Positions 1-11,018 of a stretch of 64,000 nt of DNA are shown one piece after another. Positions within the stretch are counted from its first letter, which is position 1; each line of letters opens with the position of its first letter. Under the pieces are notes generated by a model. The model saw only the letters and a program-made list of their open reading frames with translations. It had not been told where the DNA came from and ran no database searches. The position numbers were made by a program, and so were the translations under genes. The stretch is from Burhinus oedicnemus (Eukaryota; Chordata; Aves; Charadriiformes; Burhinidae). The stretch covers positions 262,965 through 326,964 of the forward strand of contig VFFE01006670.1 of assembly GCA_008921705.1 (NCBI GenBank), given 5' to 3'.

Positions 1-3000
1 AAAAAAAAAAAAAAAAAAAAAAAAATCTCAGTTTTCATTCAGCCTTCGCTTCGCATCTCTCTGCTGCTGGGTGCATGGAGCGGAGGTGAGGACCGCTCCG
101 CCGCTGGCTGTGGACGGGCCGGGCAGGAGCGTGCTGGGAGGGGGGAAGTGTTGTCCCCTCTAGGTGCACAATTTTTCCCTACTACCTTTGTGCTCATCTG
201 TTTCTTTTACAAAATGAGCTCTAAATGCTTTTGCCATAAGTTGGGTTATATCTTTCAGTATAAATGAAGCATATAATTGTGTTTTCCTAACAGCTCTACA
301 TTAAAAATAAGTTATTGTGCTGGTAATGTGCTTTCCTTGACAATTTTCCATCCAGCGAGTGCAAGGCTTCTGTCTGAAGCTGTGGTATACCCTGTTCTCT
401 GCCTCTTCTTTATATTTTATTCTGCATTTCTGAAGTCGGGGTAAAGTGTTAGCGTGATTGCAGCTTTTGTACCATTAACTCCTAATTGGAGGTTTGAGCT
501 CTAATGTTCCACCTTTGTGATTTTACATTCACGTTTTCATATAATTAAAGCTTTTACTTGGGGATGCGCAGTTCAGCTGGGGGGGGGGGAAGAAATCTCG
601 CAACAAAACTTACTGAAACAAGCACTAATCAAACCACTCCTTTAAAAAAAAAAAAATTGATTGAAAACAGTGGTAAATTGCCCGATTTTGCACTTATGTG
701 ACCAAATTTAAATATTTTAATCATCTGCATCCCCCCCTCTTTCTATTGTTTCCCTGTGGTGGTTTTGTTCTGATGGATGCCATTTCTTCTTTGAAAAATG
801 GCATTGGCTGCTGCGTCGCCTGCAGGCGAAATCTTTGCATTATGCCACAGAGTCTCTCTCCTCCGCCGTAATCTTTTGCATAGATTGGTTGACCTCTGCA
901 GATATAATTAAATCTCTTCCTGACGGCTGTGCGATTTCAGTTCAGCTCTGTGGCGAGTGTAACTGTTAGGTAAGTGTTAAATTAGGGCCCTGGACCAGTA
1001 ATTGTGATGATGGAAAGATTATTTGAGCGTCAGTTTATGCTGGTTGCCTCGCGCGGCTTCTGAGGGACCTTCTGTGCAGAAATGGGGTGGCTCTTGGTCT
1101 GAGGCAGTTTCTGGACCTTGATCTGTAGCCTGCGCACAGGAGGTTGGATTGCGTGAGTGTTTGAAATGTAGGTATTTTAATATCTCCTTTCTGTTGGTTT
1201 AAGGACCCAGCCTCTTGCTCTCATGGTGCTTCTCCCACCCTGTGTTTCTAAGGCTCTCATAACTTAGCAGGAGCTGGAAAAGCGGGGTGGCAGTATGGGG
1301 ACCTATTCCCAAGCGGGGTGGGTGGTAAAACTTGCTGCGGCTCTGCCCCGAGCCTCCCCTCCCAGCACCTGCGCCTCCACGGAAGCGATTCCTTCCAAGG
1401 GATCTCCTTCCTCGCAGAAGGGCTGGGGCAGCCCCTGCTCCAAACCGGGGGGGAGATGGAGGAGCGAGCACCGGGCGTGCTGCCTCATGCCACCCTCGCC
1501 TCTGGTGACGTGCCACCATCCTCTCCGTCACCCAGGTTGTATTTTGCCCCAGGACCGGGCTGCCCCTGCTCCATGGATCCTGTTCCAACTCGGTGACGGT
1601 GAGGAGCGCTTTTTTTATGGGATTAGCTGGACCACATTAGCAGGTTTTTCTTCCCACAAAACCTGCTGATGACTCAGAGTTTCCATTCCCGTCTGGGCTC
1701 ATCAGGGAGGCTCCGTCCCCTTTCTCCCCGGTTGTCTGCCTGCACGTCGTGCTCCCCCTCTGCTCTGGGCTTCAGAGAAAACCATCGTCTTCATCTCCTC
1801 CTGCTTGCAGCGTGGAGCCAGTGGTCAGGGCTGGGAGATGAGGGCTGTGCCCTGTATCCTCTGGGTGAGCTGGGCTAGGTCCCCGTCTCCAGAAGCAGCG
1901 GGTCATTTTGGGGTACCCCAGGCATTTGGGGGTTATTTTTATGCACAACTTGAGCCATCCCAAGCATTGAACATCTATTGCAGGAGACCTGGGTGCCTGG
2001 AGAGGTGCAAGCAGAGCCCAGGGCAACCCGAAAGGCTTCTGTCTTCCAAAGATGTGGATCTCCACCGGTGAGAGTTTCACCTTCCCAGCCTGATTTACCC
2101 AGCGGTTTATTCCCTGAGCATCTCCTCCCTCTCCCTGGGCAGGTGGTAGAGCCGTACGGCTCATTAGGAGTTGTTAAGCCGTTTGAAAACCCTCAACTGC
2201 AAGTTTTATGTGAAGGACGGCCCTGTGTAGGGGAGGAGATGGGACAGTAACGGAGCGCTTGGCCTCGGGTGGGGCTGGTCCCACAGCAGCTCACTGTCCG
2301 TGTGGGGAACGGGTGGACCTCAGCCCTGCTCCAAGCAGCGTGCAGGTTGAGCTCCTTTCTCCCCCAAAAGCCCATCGCTGGGTCAGTGATGAGCTGTTTC
2401 ATTCCACCTCTACCATCAGCTGTCCTTTACGCCGTGGGGGAGACGCTGCCAGGACCCTTCGGGGCGCTGCAGCCGGGGGCAGGGGGGGACACCCTGGGCT
2501 GCCAAAGGGTGGCTTCTCCAAGCCCAGCACATCCCTGGGTTTTGGGTCTCCCTGGCTGACGCCGCTTGCTAGCACTGAATTAAGACTCCTTGTTTCATCG
2601 CTTGCAGTTACTGAACCCTAAAATAAAGGTAATTTTTTTTTTTCTCTCTGTCAAAAAATAACAGTTTAGATCCATTCCATGTTTCTTATTTTTCATGGGT
2701 GCTTCTTTGAGCAGTGGGTTTTTATATGGTGATCCATCTCAGCACGGCGTGCCTGCTGTGGAAGAATGGTGATTTTTAGGGAATTAGATTTCTAGTCCCT
2801 AGTGTCAGAAGAGGGGCGGTGTGCCCCGGAGTCCTTAGAGAAAAGGAAAGAAATTAAAATTTATGAAAACTTCAGAGGCAGTTTTGTATGGAAACACTTA
2901 ACTGAATGATCGTGGTTTGTCCCAGCTTATGCGATGGGTGCAAAAAAGCGTTTGGATGTGATCTGAGAAAGAAAAAGCAGAAATACTGGGGGGGGGAAAC

Positions 3001-3979
3001 ATGAACCACAGAAGCTGGGGCTTGCTGTAGCCCTGGGAAATGTGTCTTCCCCCGCGAGGATCCTGCGCTGTTTGTCCGTGTTAAACCCAGGGAGACAACT
3101 TTTCCCCTGATGCGTTATCTTGTCTCTAAATAGCATTCAAAAGGAGAAGAAGAATGTGCTGTTAAAAATATCAAACTTTTGGGAATGGCTGGCAGACTTT
3201 ACCGCTGATAAGCATTGTTGATTGAAGATCAAACAGCCCTTGAAAGCAGAAGAAAAACCTTCCAACAAGCGCCGTGGAGCTCGCCCTGCAGCCAGACAGT
3301 GAGGTCACCCCGGCTTCGCTCTCGCTATGTTTAGGAACCTGCCCTGGAATTACGGTCTGGTCCCCTCTACCCCAGACAGATGCTGGCGACGTGGTGGTTT
3401 TAAACCTGATAAATCTGTTAAAGCCGAGAACAACACTTACTAGATGCCAAGAAAACCAGAGTCATGTTTTCATTATTAGGTGATAGTTTTCCAGATTTTT
3501 TTCCCCCCCCTCTCTTAAGATAAAGACTTTGCCCAGGAGGAAAGACTGCAGGTTATAAAGTGAACTTAAGATGAGCGGCATGTGTGTTTTAATTAATTGA
3601 CAACCTGCATTTCTGTGTTAAGGTGGCAAATTAATTGCGGGTGGCCGTCTGTTTGCAAACCAGATAGCTCTGTCGTGGCTGCACCAAACGGTACGTGGGG
3701 AGTATGGCGCTGTTGGGTTTAAATCAGGCCAGAGCGTAGGTTTTTTGAAAACTGTAGTAAATCAGTTTTTCCACTTAAGAGTTGGGCTTTGAAAAGGGGA
3801 GAAATATTACTGAAATGGTCTTTTTAGCTTCATAAACTTGCAGCCCTTTAAGTAAGGTGGTTGGCACGTAGTGGCCACCTTCTGGGGGAGACCAAACCTT
3901 GGTGGGGGTAACACTTCAGTCACCTGTGGAAGTGGGGTACCAAATCGGTCTGAGAGGGCAAAAGAAACAAATACACATT
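1..3979. other. Non-coding intronic sequence
   Basis: No gene is recognised here. The window opens with a run of 25 A. A short CpG-bearing stretch follows at about 40-140, with an 11-G run at 579-589 and an A run near 644-656. GC-rich segments at about 1290-1600 and 2250-2560 carry several short open frames on both strands. They overlap one another and resemble no protein family, so I treat them as chance frames. The stretch is assigned to the intron upstream of the TOX-family exon at 55.6 kb by position only; an upstream boundary of the gene inside the window cannot be excluded. Confidence 0.5.
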
Positions 3980-4030
3980 TAAAATCATAAAATAGCTTAG
4001 ACTGGAAGGGACCTCTGGAAGTGTATGTAA
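3980..4030 (-). mobile_element. CR1 3'-tail scrap
   Basis: The stretch AAAATCATAAAATAGC followed by GACTGGAAGGGACCTCTGG matches the reverse complement of the CR1 3' terminus (tail repeat followed by TTGGAAGGGACCT). Only the tail is recognisable, so this is either a very short 5'-truncated insertion or an old decayed one. No coding part remains. Confidence 0.5.
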
Positions 4031-4764
4031 AGTAATTCCAATAGCACCTTCTGGGATTGAGATGGCAGGAGAGAAAAATATTAATATACAGCCTGCACCA
4101 GCTACGAGCCATGGAGTTTTTGCTCCGATACAGTGAGAGTCTCAGTGGTGACGGCTGCAATCAAATGCTAAATAGGAAGTTTGTAATAAAAAGGGCTTTA
4201 GTTAGAATTAATAAAATGTGAAATGCCACTTTCCTTGGAAAACATGCAGTGTTGACTGAGATTTAGAAACACGTCCTGTAGGAGCGGGGATCCAGATTGC
4301 AGGCTCCAGAGCTGGCTCCAGCATCCTTTCCCTGCATGTGTTACTGTTCCTGTTAGAGTGCAGGGTTTCATTTATTTTATTTTTTTTGCCTGGAAAGGTC
4401 ACAGTGCGCAAGTTTCAGAGGAAATTAGTGAAGAGCTGGAAACAAGGGCAGCCTCGTCCAAAATTATTGTCTGCTGCTCCCAGTCTTGCACCTCGCCGTG
4501 CCGCGCATGGCAGCGGGATGCCACCCCACGCACGCGACTTCCCTGCGCCCGGATGTGTGTAATATTCTGGCTATGTCCAGCTGGACTGAAAACCCATTTC
4601 CATTTTGGTGTTGGTAGTATCTAAGGGCTAACTTCCTGAGGTGCTGCACGCTAAACCTGTGTGATAAAGAAGAGCGTGCCCCATTTCAAGCATAACTCTG
4701 TTGGGTCCTCTGTAAGCTCCCAGGGCAGAGACGGAGGGCTGAATTTCAGGGAATATAGGCAGGA
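4031..4764. other. Non-coding intronic sequence
   Basis: No recognisable gene or repeat. A T-rich patch lies near 4368-4388. Short open frames on both strands overlap one another and show no family resemblance. Confidence 0.5.
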
Positions 4765-5518
4765 TCTAAATGCACCTGGGGAGGAATAACCCCCTGCACC
4801 AGTACAGGTTAGGGCCTGACCTGCTGGAAAGCAGCTCTGTGGAAAGGGAGCTGGGAGTCCTGGTGGACACCAGGATGACCAGGAGCCAGCAATGTGCCCT
4901 TCTGGCCAGGAAGGCCAGTGGCACCCTGGGGTGCATCAAGAAGAGTGTGGCCAGCAGGTTGAGGGAGGTCATCCTCCCCCTCTACTCTGCCCTGGCAAGG
5001 CCGAATCTGGAGTCCTGTGTCCAGTTCTGGGCTCCCCAGTTCAAGAAGGCCAGGGAACTGCTGGAGAGGGGACAGCAGAGGGCTACAAAGATGATCAGGG
5101 GACTGGAACATCTTTCTTATGAGGAAAGGCTGAGGGACTTGGGTCTTTTAAGTCTGGAGAAGAGAAGACTGAGGGGGGATCTCATCAATGCCTATAAATA
5201 CTTAAAGGGAGGGTGCCGGGAGGACGGCACCAGTCTTTCTGCAGTGGTGCCCACGGATAGGACAAGGGGGAACGGGCACAAACTTGAACCTAGGAAGTTC
5301 CATCTGAACATGAGGAGGAACTTGTTTACTTTGAGGGTGGCAGAGCACTGGAAGAGGCTGCCCAGAGAGGTGGTGGAGTCTCTGACTCTGGAGACATTCC
5401 AAACCTGTCTGGACGCCATCCTGTGCAACCTGCTGAGGGTGACCCTGCTCTGGCAGGGGGGTTGGACTGGATGATCTCCAGATCATCTAGATCTTCCAAC
5501 CCCTGTGATTCTGTGATA
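4765..5518 (+). mobile_element. CR1 LINE, 3' part with open reverse-transcriptase C-terminus
   Basis: This is a 5'-truncated CR1 non-LTR retrotransposon in the sense orientation relative to the host exon. Frame 4770-5474 stays open for 234 codons and encodes the C-terminal region of the CR1 ORF2 polymerase. Landmarks are MHLGRNN at its start, then [62 protein letters not shown] and [11 protein letters not shown]. The 3' end runs through GGTTGGACTGGATGATCTCC to a degenerate tail, CTTCCAACCCCTGTGATTCTGTGA. The endonuclease and most of the catalytic fingers/palm are missing, so the copy cannot be autonomous. The intact frame suggests a fairly young copy. It closely resembles the antisense copy at 33935-34690. 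Confidence 0.93.
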
Positions 5519-7257
5519 ATCATTACCAAAATAGGATGCTTGTATAACAGGCAAATCCAAGGTTATAATGGAAACTTATTCCTGATTTGGACCAAATTTG
5601 ATTCATTTTAAGTCCTGCTATCCAGAGCTGTCCTTCATGAGCTGCATGTGAAGCCATAGATCCAGTTCCCTTTTGCAGGAAAGCACTGCTCTCCGTTAAT
5701 TGTCTGAGAAATGTGTTTTCAACATATTCTTATCATGTGAATTGTCTCATGATGTTCTGAAGCTCATCTGGGGCTTCTCATTTGCCCCCGGAGTTGGAAA
5801 TCTTGGGTAGCTCAGAGGCAGGAAGAATGTGCTGCTGGATCTGGGGCTTTAGCTTGTGTCACTGTCATCGTGCCATGAGCATGGGGATGGTGCCAGCTTG
5901 GAATGGATCCTCTGCTTGGCAAAAAAGGTCTTGAGAGCAGGCCGCCTCCTTGCTTAGCGCAGTTATAGCAGGAAGGCAGCGGGACCCAGAGGTTTCTGAA
6001 GAGCTGCTGTGGCTCTTCCCATCGCTAGATCACCAGGCCAGAGTGCCGAGGGACCAGACGTCCTCAGATGCTGTAAAATAGGGCTGGGGGTTGCCATCCT
6101 GCTCTCTGAGCATGGGCATGTGCATCATGGCTGCTCCTGGTGGCAGTGTGGCATGTACAGCAGGATGGGGCCACCTGAAACCAGTGGCCTCATCCCTTTG
6201 GCCAGAGCTGGAGCTGCTAGAGAGACCAAGGGGGAGATCCAGCCTTCTTTGGGGTTTCTGCTGTATTTGGGGATAAATAAAACCTCCAATACTGCTAGCC
6301 CAGCAACGTCCAGGCTGAATTGACTTAAAAATTACTATGTGAAGTTTGTGCAATTGACTATTTCCGAGCGCTGATGCCTGTCGCTGCCGGTGCTTTGCCC
6401 GATGCGGCGGCAGAGCCAGACTCCGTGGGGCCGGTCAGCCCAGGCCATCGGTGCCTTGGGTCCTTGCCTGGGCATCGCTGAGCTCTGCAGTTAGCAGCAT
6501 CCCGGGGCTGGAGGTGGCTCAGCAGGACCTTCTCAGACCTCCCAGCTTGGAGCCCTGCACGAAACGTCTTTCCCTTCGCTGTGTTTAAGTGGTGCCGGCT
6601 CGACTGGCGTGCCTTAATAAAGCAGAAAGCTTAGTCTGACGGGGATGGGAAGGAGCTGAAAAAGCAAAGCTTCGTTCTCTGCTTGTCTCAGCTGCGATTC
6701 AGGTTTCGTTTCCCGTCTTCCTCCCTGTTGTCCAAGTGTTGCTTCTGTTGCATTTGTTATTTATTTTCTTTATAGCCCTGGGGGCTGCTGCAAGAGGTGT
6801 CTCTTTGCTCTGCCGGCTGTTCCTGATGCTTCGTTTTCCTTACTAATACCAATTGTTTCTGCCAAAATCGTTTGGTGGTGTTATGTAAACCTAGAATCAC
6901 ACGCTAACGCTCTAATCCGGGTGCTCCGAAACGCGCTGGATCGGATTCGCCCCCACATGGACTCCCCTGCCGTCGGGCACGTTTTGCCGGGGGTCCCCTT
7001 GGCTCAGCAGCCACCGGGGGTGGGATGCCACCGGTCACCACATCCACAGCCATCTGAGCCGATATCACCCTTGTCGCTGGTAGTTTTAGTGGGAGGCATG
7101 AAAACACCCTGGAAGTTGCTCGAGGCTGGGATTTAAGCTGTTTGCAGAGCGTGGTACCGGCACAGCAAAGCTTGTTTTTTGGCACCAGGGTCTGGGCAGC
7201 AGCGTTGGTGGGTGCTACAGGTGGGGTTCCCTGCTAGCACCAAAACGTGGCGTACTG
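5519..7257. other. Non-coding intronic sequence
   Basis: No recognisable gene, RNA or interspersed repeat. Short open frames near 6009-6353 occur on both strands at once and look random. The segment around 6900-7150 is moderately CpG-bearing but too short to call an island. Confidence 0.45.
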
Positions 7258-7527
7258 CATCTCAGCAACAGGACAAGAGGAAATGGCCTCAAGTTGCACC
7301 AGGGGAGGCTTAGATTGGATATTAGGAAAAATTTCTTCACCGAAAGGGTTGTCAAGCATCGGACCAGGCTGCCCAGGGAAGTGGTGGAATCGCCATCCCT
7401 GGAGGTATTCAAAAGCCGGGTAGACGTGGTGCTGAGGGACATGGTTTAGTGGTGGTTTTGGCAGTGTTAGGCTGATGGTTGGACTCAATGATCTATTCCA
7501 GCCTAGGTGATTCTCTGATCTCTGCCC
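7258..7527 (+). mobile_element. CR1 LINE 3' fragment
   Basis: The sequence contains CR1 3'-end landmarks in order: GGACAAGAGGAAATGGCCTC, AGATTGGATATTAGGAAAAA, TTCTTCACCGAAAGGGTTGTC, CTGCCCAGGGAAGTGGTGGA, and a GGTTGGACTCAATGATC segment before a decayed tail, GTGATTCTCTGATCTCTG. In translation this is the C-terminal [25 protein letters not shown] block of the CR1 polymerase, broken by changes. The usual AAGGTCCCTTCCAACC stretch before the tail is partly deleted. It belongs to the same subfamily as the copy at 10808-11018, judged by shared wording such as AGTGGTGGTTTTGGCAGTGT. Confidence 0.9.
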
Positions 7528-10500
7528 CATTGCTGCCCATGGTCCAGGGCAAAGCCTGCCTGTGCAGTCCCAGTGCTCGCCACCAATGGGATTCGAGCTC
7601 CTGGAGCATCTTCATGGAGATGCTGCGTTCCTGCAGAGGCTGCTGGACGCGCACCTCTTCTCCTGGGCCGCATAGCGTGGGCACTCCTCTGTGTGTAGGC
7701 TCTCTTCATGGCAACCGGTTGTTTACCTGGAAAGTGATATTGGCAAAGATCTTAATGAATTTCCAAGTGCTGCTTAATGTCATTTGGCAGCCAGAATTGT
7801 TTAAAAAAAAAAAAAAAAAAGAGAGAGAAAGAGACCCACCATTGCTGTGTGCCCAACCTCTTCCCCATATACTCCACTGTTTTTGAGAGATTAAAAAGAG
7901 ATTAAATCCTGCTGAGCTGGCAGGTGATGCTGATGAATGTTTGGAGGGGATTAGGGTAAATCTGTTCCTCCTTCTGATTTAGCTCAAGATTTCAATTCAT
8001 TGGTAAAATTTGCCCGGGTTACCTCTGAAACCTCCTTTGAGCGGGTGAATCTGCAGAGGTATAAATGAAGGCAGAACTTGTTTCTGGAGCAGAAAGGCTA
8101 ATGAATTAACCTTTATAATGTTGATGCGGCACTGCCACAGAATTAAAAGGTGCCCAGGCTGTCTCCTTGGCTGGAGGACACTGGCCTGATGCTCCTGGTG
8201 CATTGCAGCATGGCTGTGAGATGCTCTGCAACAACCAACCTGCATGCGCAGGACGTCATATTCACATGTCACTTGAGTTTCAGCTAAAAAATGCCGTCTC
8301 TCAAACTGGGGATGAAGTGGAATGGGTGTAGCTGTGCATTGGGGTTCAGGGGCTAGATCCAGCCAAAGCTGTGTTGGTGTCCTGGCCATCGTTTTCCTTC
8401 TGTGGCGGTATTCTAGTGGGACTGAAGGTTAAAGAGGATGTTCTTGGCAGCCTCCAGCAGCCATTGGACCTTCTGGTCTATCTGCATGCATCCTATGGCA
8501 CAAGCACAGGGATGGTGGGACTCCAGAGCATGCTTCTATAAGGTGCCCCAGCATCAAAAGGGTTGTCTTCAGAGGAGCATTGAGACCTGCAGTGCAGCCA
8601 TTTGGGCCGAGGACCAGGGCTGTGAATCACACCAGCAATATGCAGTGCCCTGTGCTGGGCATCCTGCTGGGACTGCAGGAGAGAGCACGGCTCTGCAGCA
8701 ATTCCAAGGATATATTCAGCACAAGGTTCAGCAACAGCACCGGGCAGCCGTCCTGGTGATGGGAGAAAGGATAATAGTCTTCACTAGTACTTGCATGTGT
8801 TGCATAGTCAAATTAAGTTCTTGAGGACCAAAAACCTGCTGGGAGCACAGGGGGTGCAGTGGTGGAGCCTCCACCCCAGAAGAGCTTTATAAACTAGGGC
8901 ATTGCACAGCTGCCGGAGATCTGCACTGCCCATGGCATCCACGGGAGGTGACGAGGCAGAGAGAGGAAAAAGCTCGGTGCAAAGTGACTTTGGTGGTTTT
9001 GGCTTTTGGAGAAGAAGAGCTCGCACCTGCAGCCCTGTGTGGAGCCCTTGCCCTGGGCCTGCTCATGCAAGAGGGCTGCAGACTGGCTGGGCCATCTCAG
9101 GATTTCGTACCACCTCAAACCTCTGCCCACCTCGGCTCCGCGTTTCCCTGCAGAGAAATAACCCCCGAAGCAGTAGCGGTGGCAGCTTTGGGATGCTTCA
9201 GAGAAGGTGAGCCTGGGAGCAGCAGGTATCTTCATGCCGCTTAGCAAAGCTGGCGTTTGAAAATCACCTGGATGCACGCAAAGTTGCATTTAGACCCTTT
9301 TTGAGCAAAGGGATCAAATGTGCTCATGCACAGCCTGCCTTGGAAGCCCGGGGAGCCTCAGAGCGTGGTGGACCCACCATACGAACTCACAGTAACCGCT
9401 CAGTAAATTTGTGGTAACTCTGGAGGTGCAAAGACGCAGCTGGTGTGTCTCTGATGTGCCTGCTCACTTCAAAGCCCGTTAGGCTGCAGCCGCTTGGGGA
9501 ACCCAGCGAAAGCTGGCTGCTGCGACGGAGCTCTTTGCTCTCTGTAGTTTGGTGACTTGTACGTCTCATGACGGAGAGCGCTGTTAACGGCAGCGCGGGG
9601 CGGGTGCGCTTATCCTGAGCATCATCCCAAGTTCCAGGCTCTCTAAAACAGGCCTGAAGTCAGAGATGGGCTGAAGAAGAAGTATCGGCGCACGGAGGAT
9701 ACAGGCTTTGGTCCCTGTGGAGCAAATCTGTTTGCTCCCTCTGAGTTACTTTGGATTTATACAGCTGTAGCAGCAAACACAGACCCCTCCCGGTCATTAT
9801 AGGTGCTGGTGGGATGGGTAGGAAAAATGAAGCCCAATGGCAAGTCACAGACAAGCAGGAATACTTTCAAGAAGGTAATACTTGGGAATAATTTAGAATT
9901 TTTTTTTTTCCAGTCGGTCATTGGAATATCTACTTTTCTAGAAAGTAAGGAGAGGAGAGCTTGAAATTAAATAAGTTACTCAGCAGAGCTTTCATAACTG
10001 TCATTAAAGCAAGAGGATATGATTTTGAGGGAAGCGTTTTCCAGTTTCTTCATCCTGTTGCTGCACAAGCCAGTGTTTGACAATGAGCGTGTCTCCTTCA
10101 AGAAGAGCGAAAAATGAAGTGAAATTCACCATATGGTGGAGGAGAATATTTGGTACCCATTTTTTTGTGATGTTGGTAGTTTGTTTAAAATTAAGTTACC
10201 TTTGTATTTGTTTAGTTTAACTCTAAACAGGAAAATAATGGCTGTTGTAACGGCTCTATTAGAGGAATATTGTTTTAAAGCATTTTGGGGTTGCGTTAGT
10301 TGAGTGCAAAATGAATTCCTCCTCTGGAGCAAATAAATCCCGGTGGGGCTGAATGCTGGGAGCTGACAGCTTGATGTGGGGATGCGCATCGCAGACAGGT
10401 CTCCAGGGACTGGTTCTGATGTAATTCTTCCTGATCTTTCTCTTTCCTCCTCCCTTCGCTCACCTCAGTGGAGCGGGATCTCGCCCCAACAGATTGGTTA

Positions 10501-10807
10501 AAGCACTTACATCTGACACTGGGAGGCACTGGGCGGCGTGGGGGTGGGCAGCAGTGCTAACCAGAGGTGGAGGGAGCCAAGAAAAGTTTCAAATACTTTA
10601 AAGGTAGCCTACCCCTGTGTCAGCGCATGAGAAAGGAGAAAGACAACATTCAGGGTAGACACTAAGTATCAAAAGTAGCATTCGTGTCCTTAAACCACAA
10701 AGTATTTATAATTTTTGAATACATACAGAAGGCACGAGAAGAGAAATTACAGCAGGAAATTACTGTAGACCATCAGAAAATGTATTGGAAATATCACCCC
10801 AAAATTG
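7528..10807. other. Non-coding intronic sequence with one purine tract
   Basis: No gene is recognised. The region holds the purine tract at 7803-7834 and otherwise unique-looking DNA. Open frames at 7479-7886, 8438-8824, 8894-9289 and 8902-9244 overlap on opposite strands without family matches. A T run lies near 9900-9910. Confidence 0.45.
7803..7834. repeat. Poly(A)/GA purine tract
   Basis: A run of 18 A followed by GAGAGAGAAAGAGA forms a 32-nt all-purine strand. No AATAAA signal or retrocopy body precedes it, so it is read as simple sequence rather than the tail of a processed pseudogene. Confidence 0.85.
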
Positions 10808-11018
10808 ATAACCCTTTCTTCATGAAAAGAGTTATCAAACATTAGAACAGGCTGTCCAGGGAAGTGGTGGAATCGCCGTTCCTGGAGGTATTTAAAAGCC
10901 GAGCAGACGTGGTGCAGAGGGACATGGTCTAGTGGTGGTTTTGGCAGTGTTAGGTTGGTGGTTGGACTGGATGATCGTAAAGGTCCCTTCCAACCTAGGT
11001 CATTCTCTGATTCTATGA
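10808..11018 (+). mobile_element. CR1 LINE 3' fragment
   Basis: The CR1 3' end is recognisable from TTCTTCATGAAAAGAGTTATC through CTGTCCAGGGAAGTGGTGGA and GGTATTTAAAAGCCGAGCAG. It ends with GGTTGGACTGGATGATCGTA, AAGGTCCCTTCCAACCTAGG and a tail CATTCTCTGATTCTATGA. It is strongly 5'-truncated, at about 210 bp. It shares its wording with the copy at 7258-7527, so the two are probably the same CR1 subfamily. Confidence 0.92.

Noticed and set aside
61..90. Possible first coding exon: ATGGAGCGGAG followed by GTGAGG
   Set aside because: The splice-donor match is decent, but the frame from that ATG would leave the exon in phase 2, while the TOX-family exon needs phase 0. It also shows no TOX N-terminal sequence.
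7803..7834. Poly(A) tail of a processed pseudogene (also considered for 19039-19060 and 22070-22097)
   Set aside because: No AATAAA and no gene-like body on the expected side of any of the three tracts.
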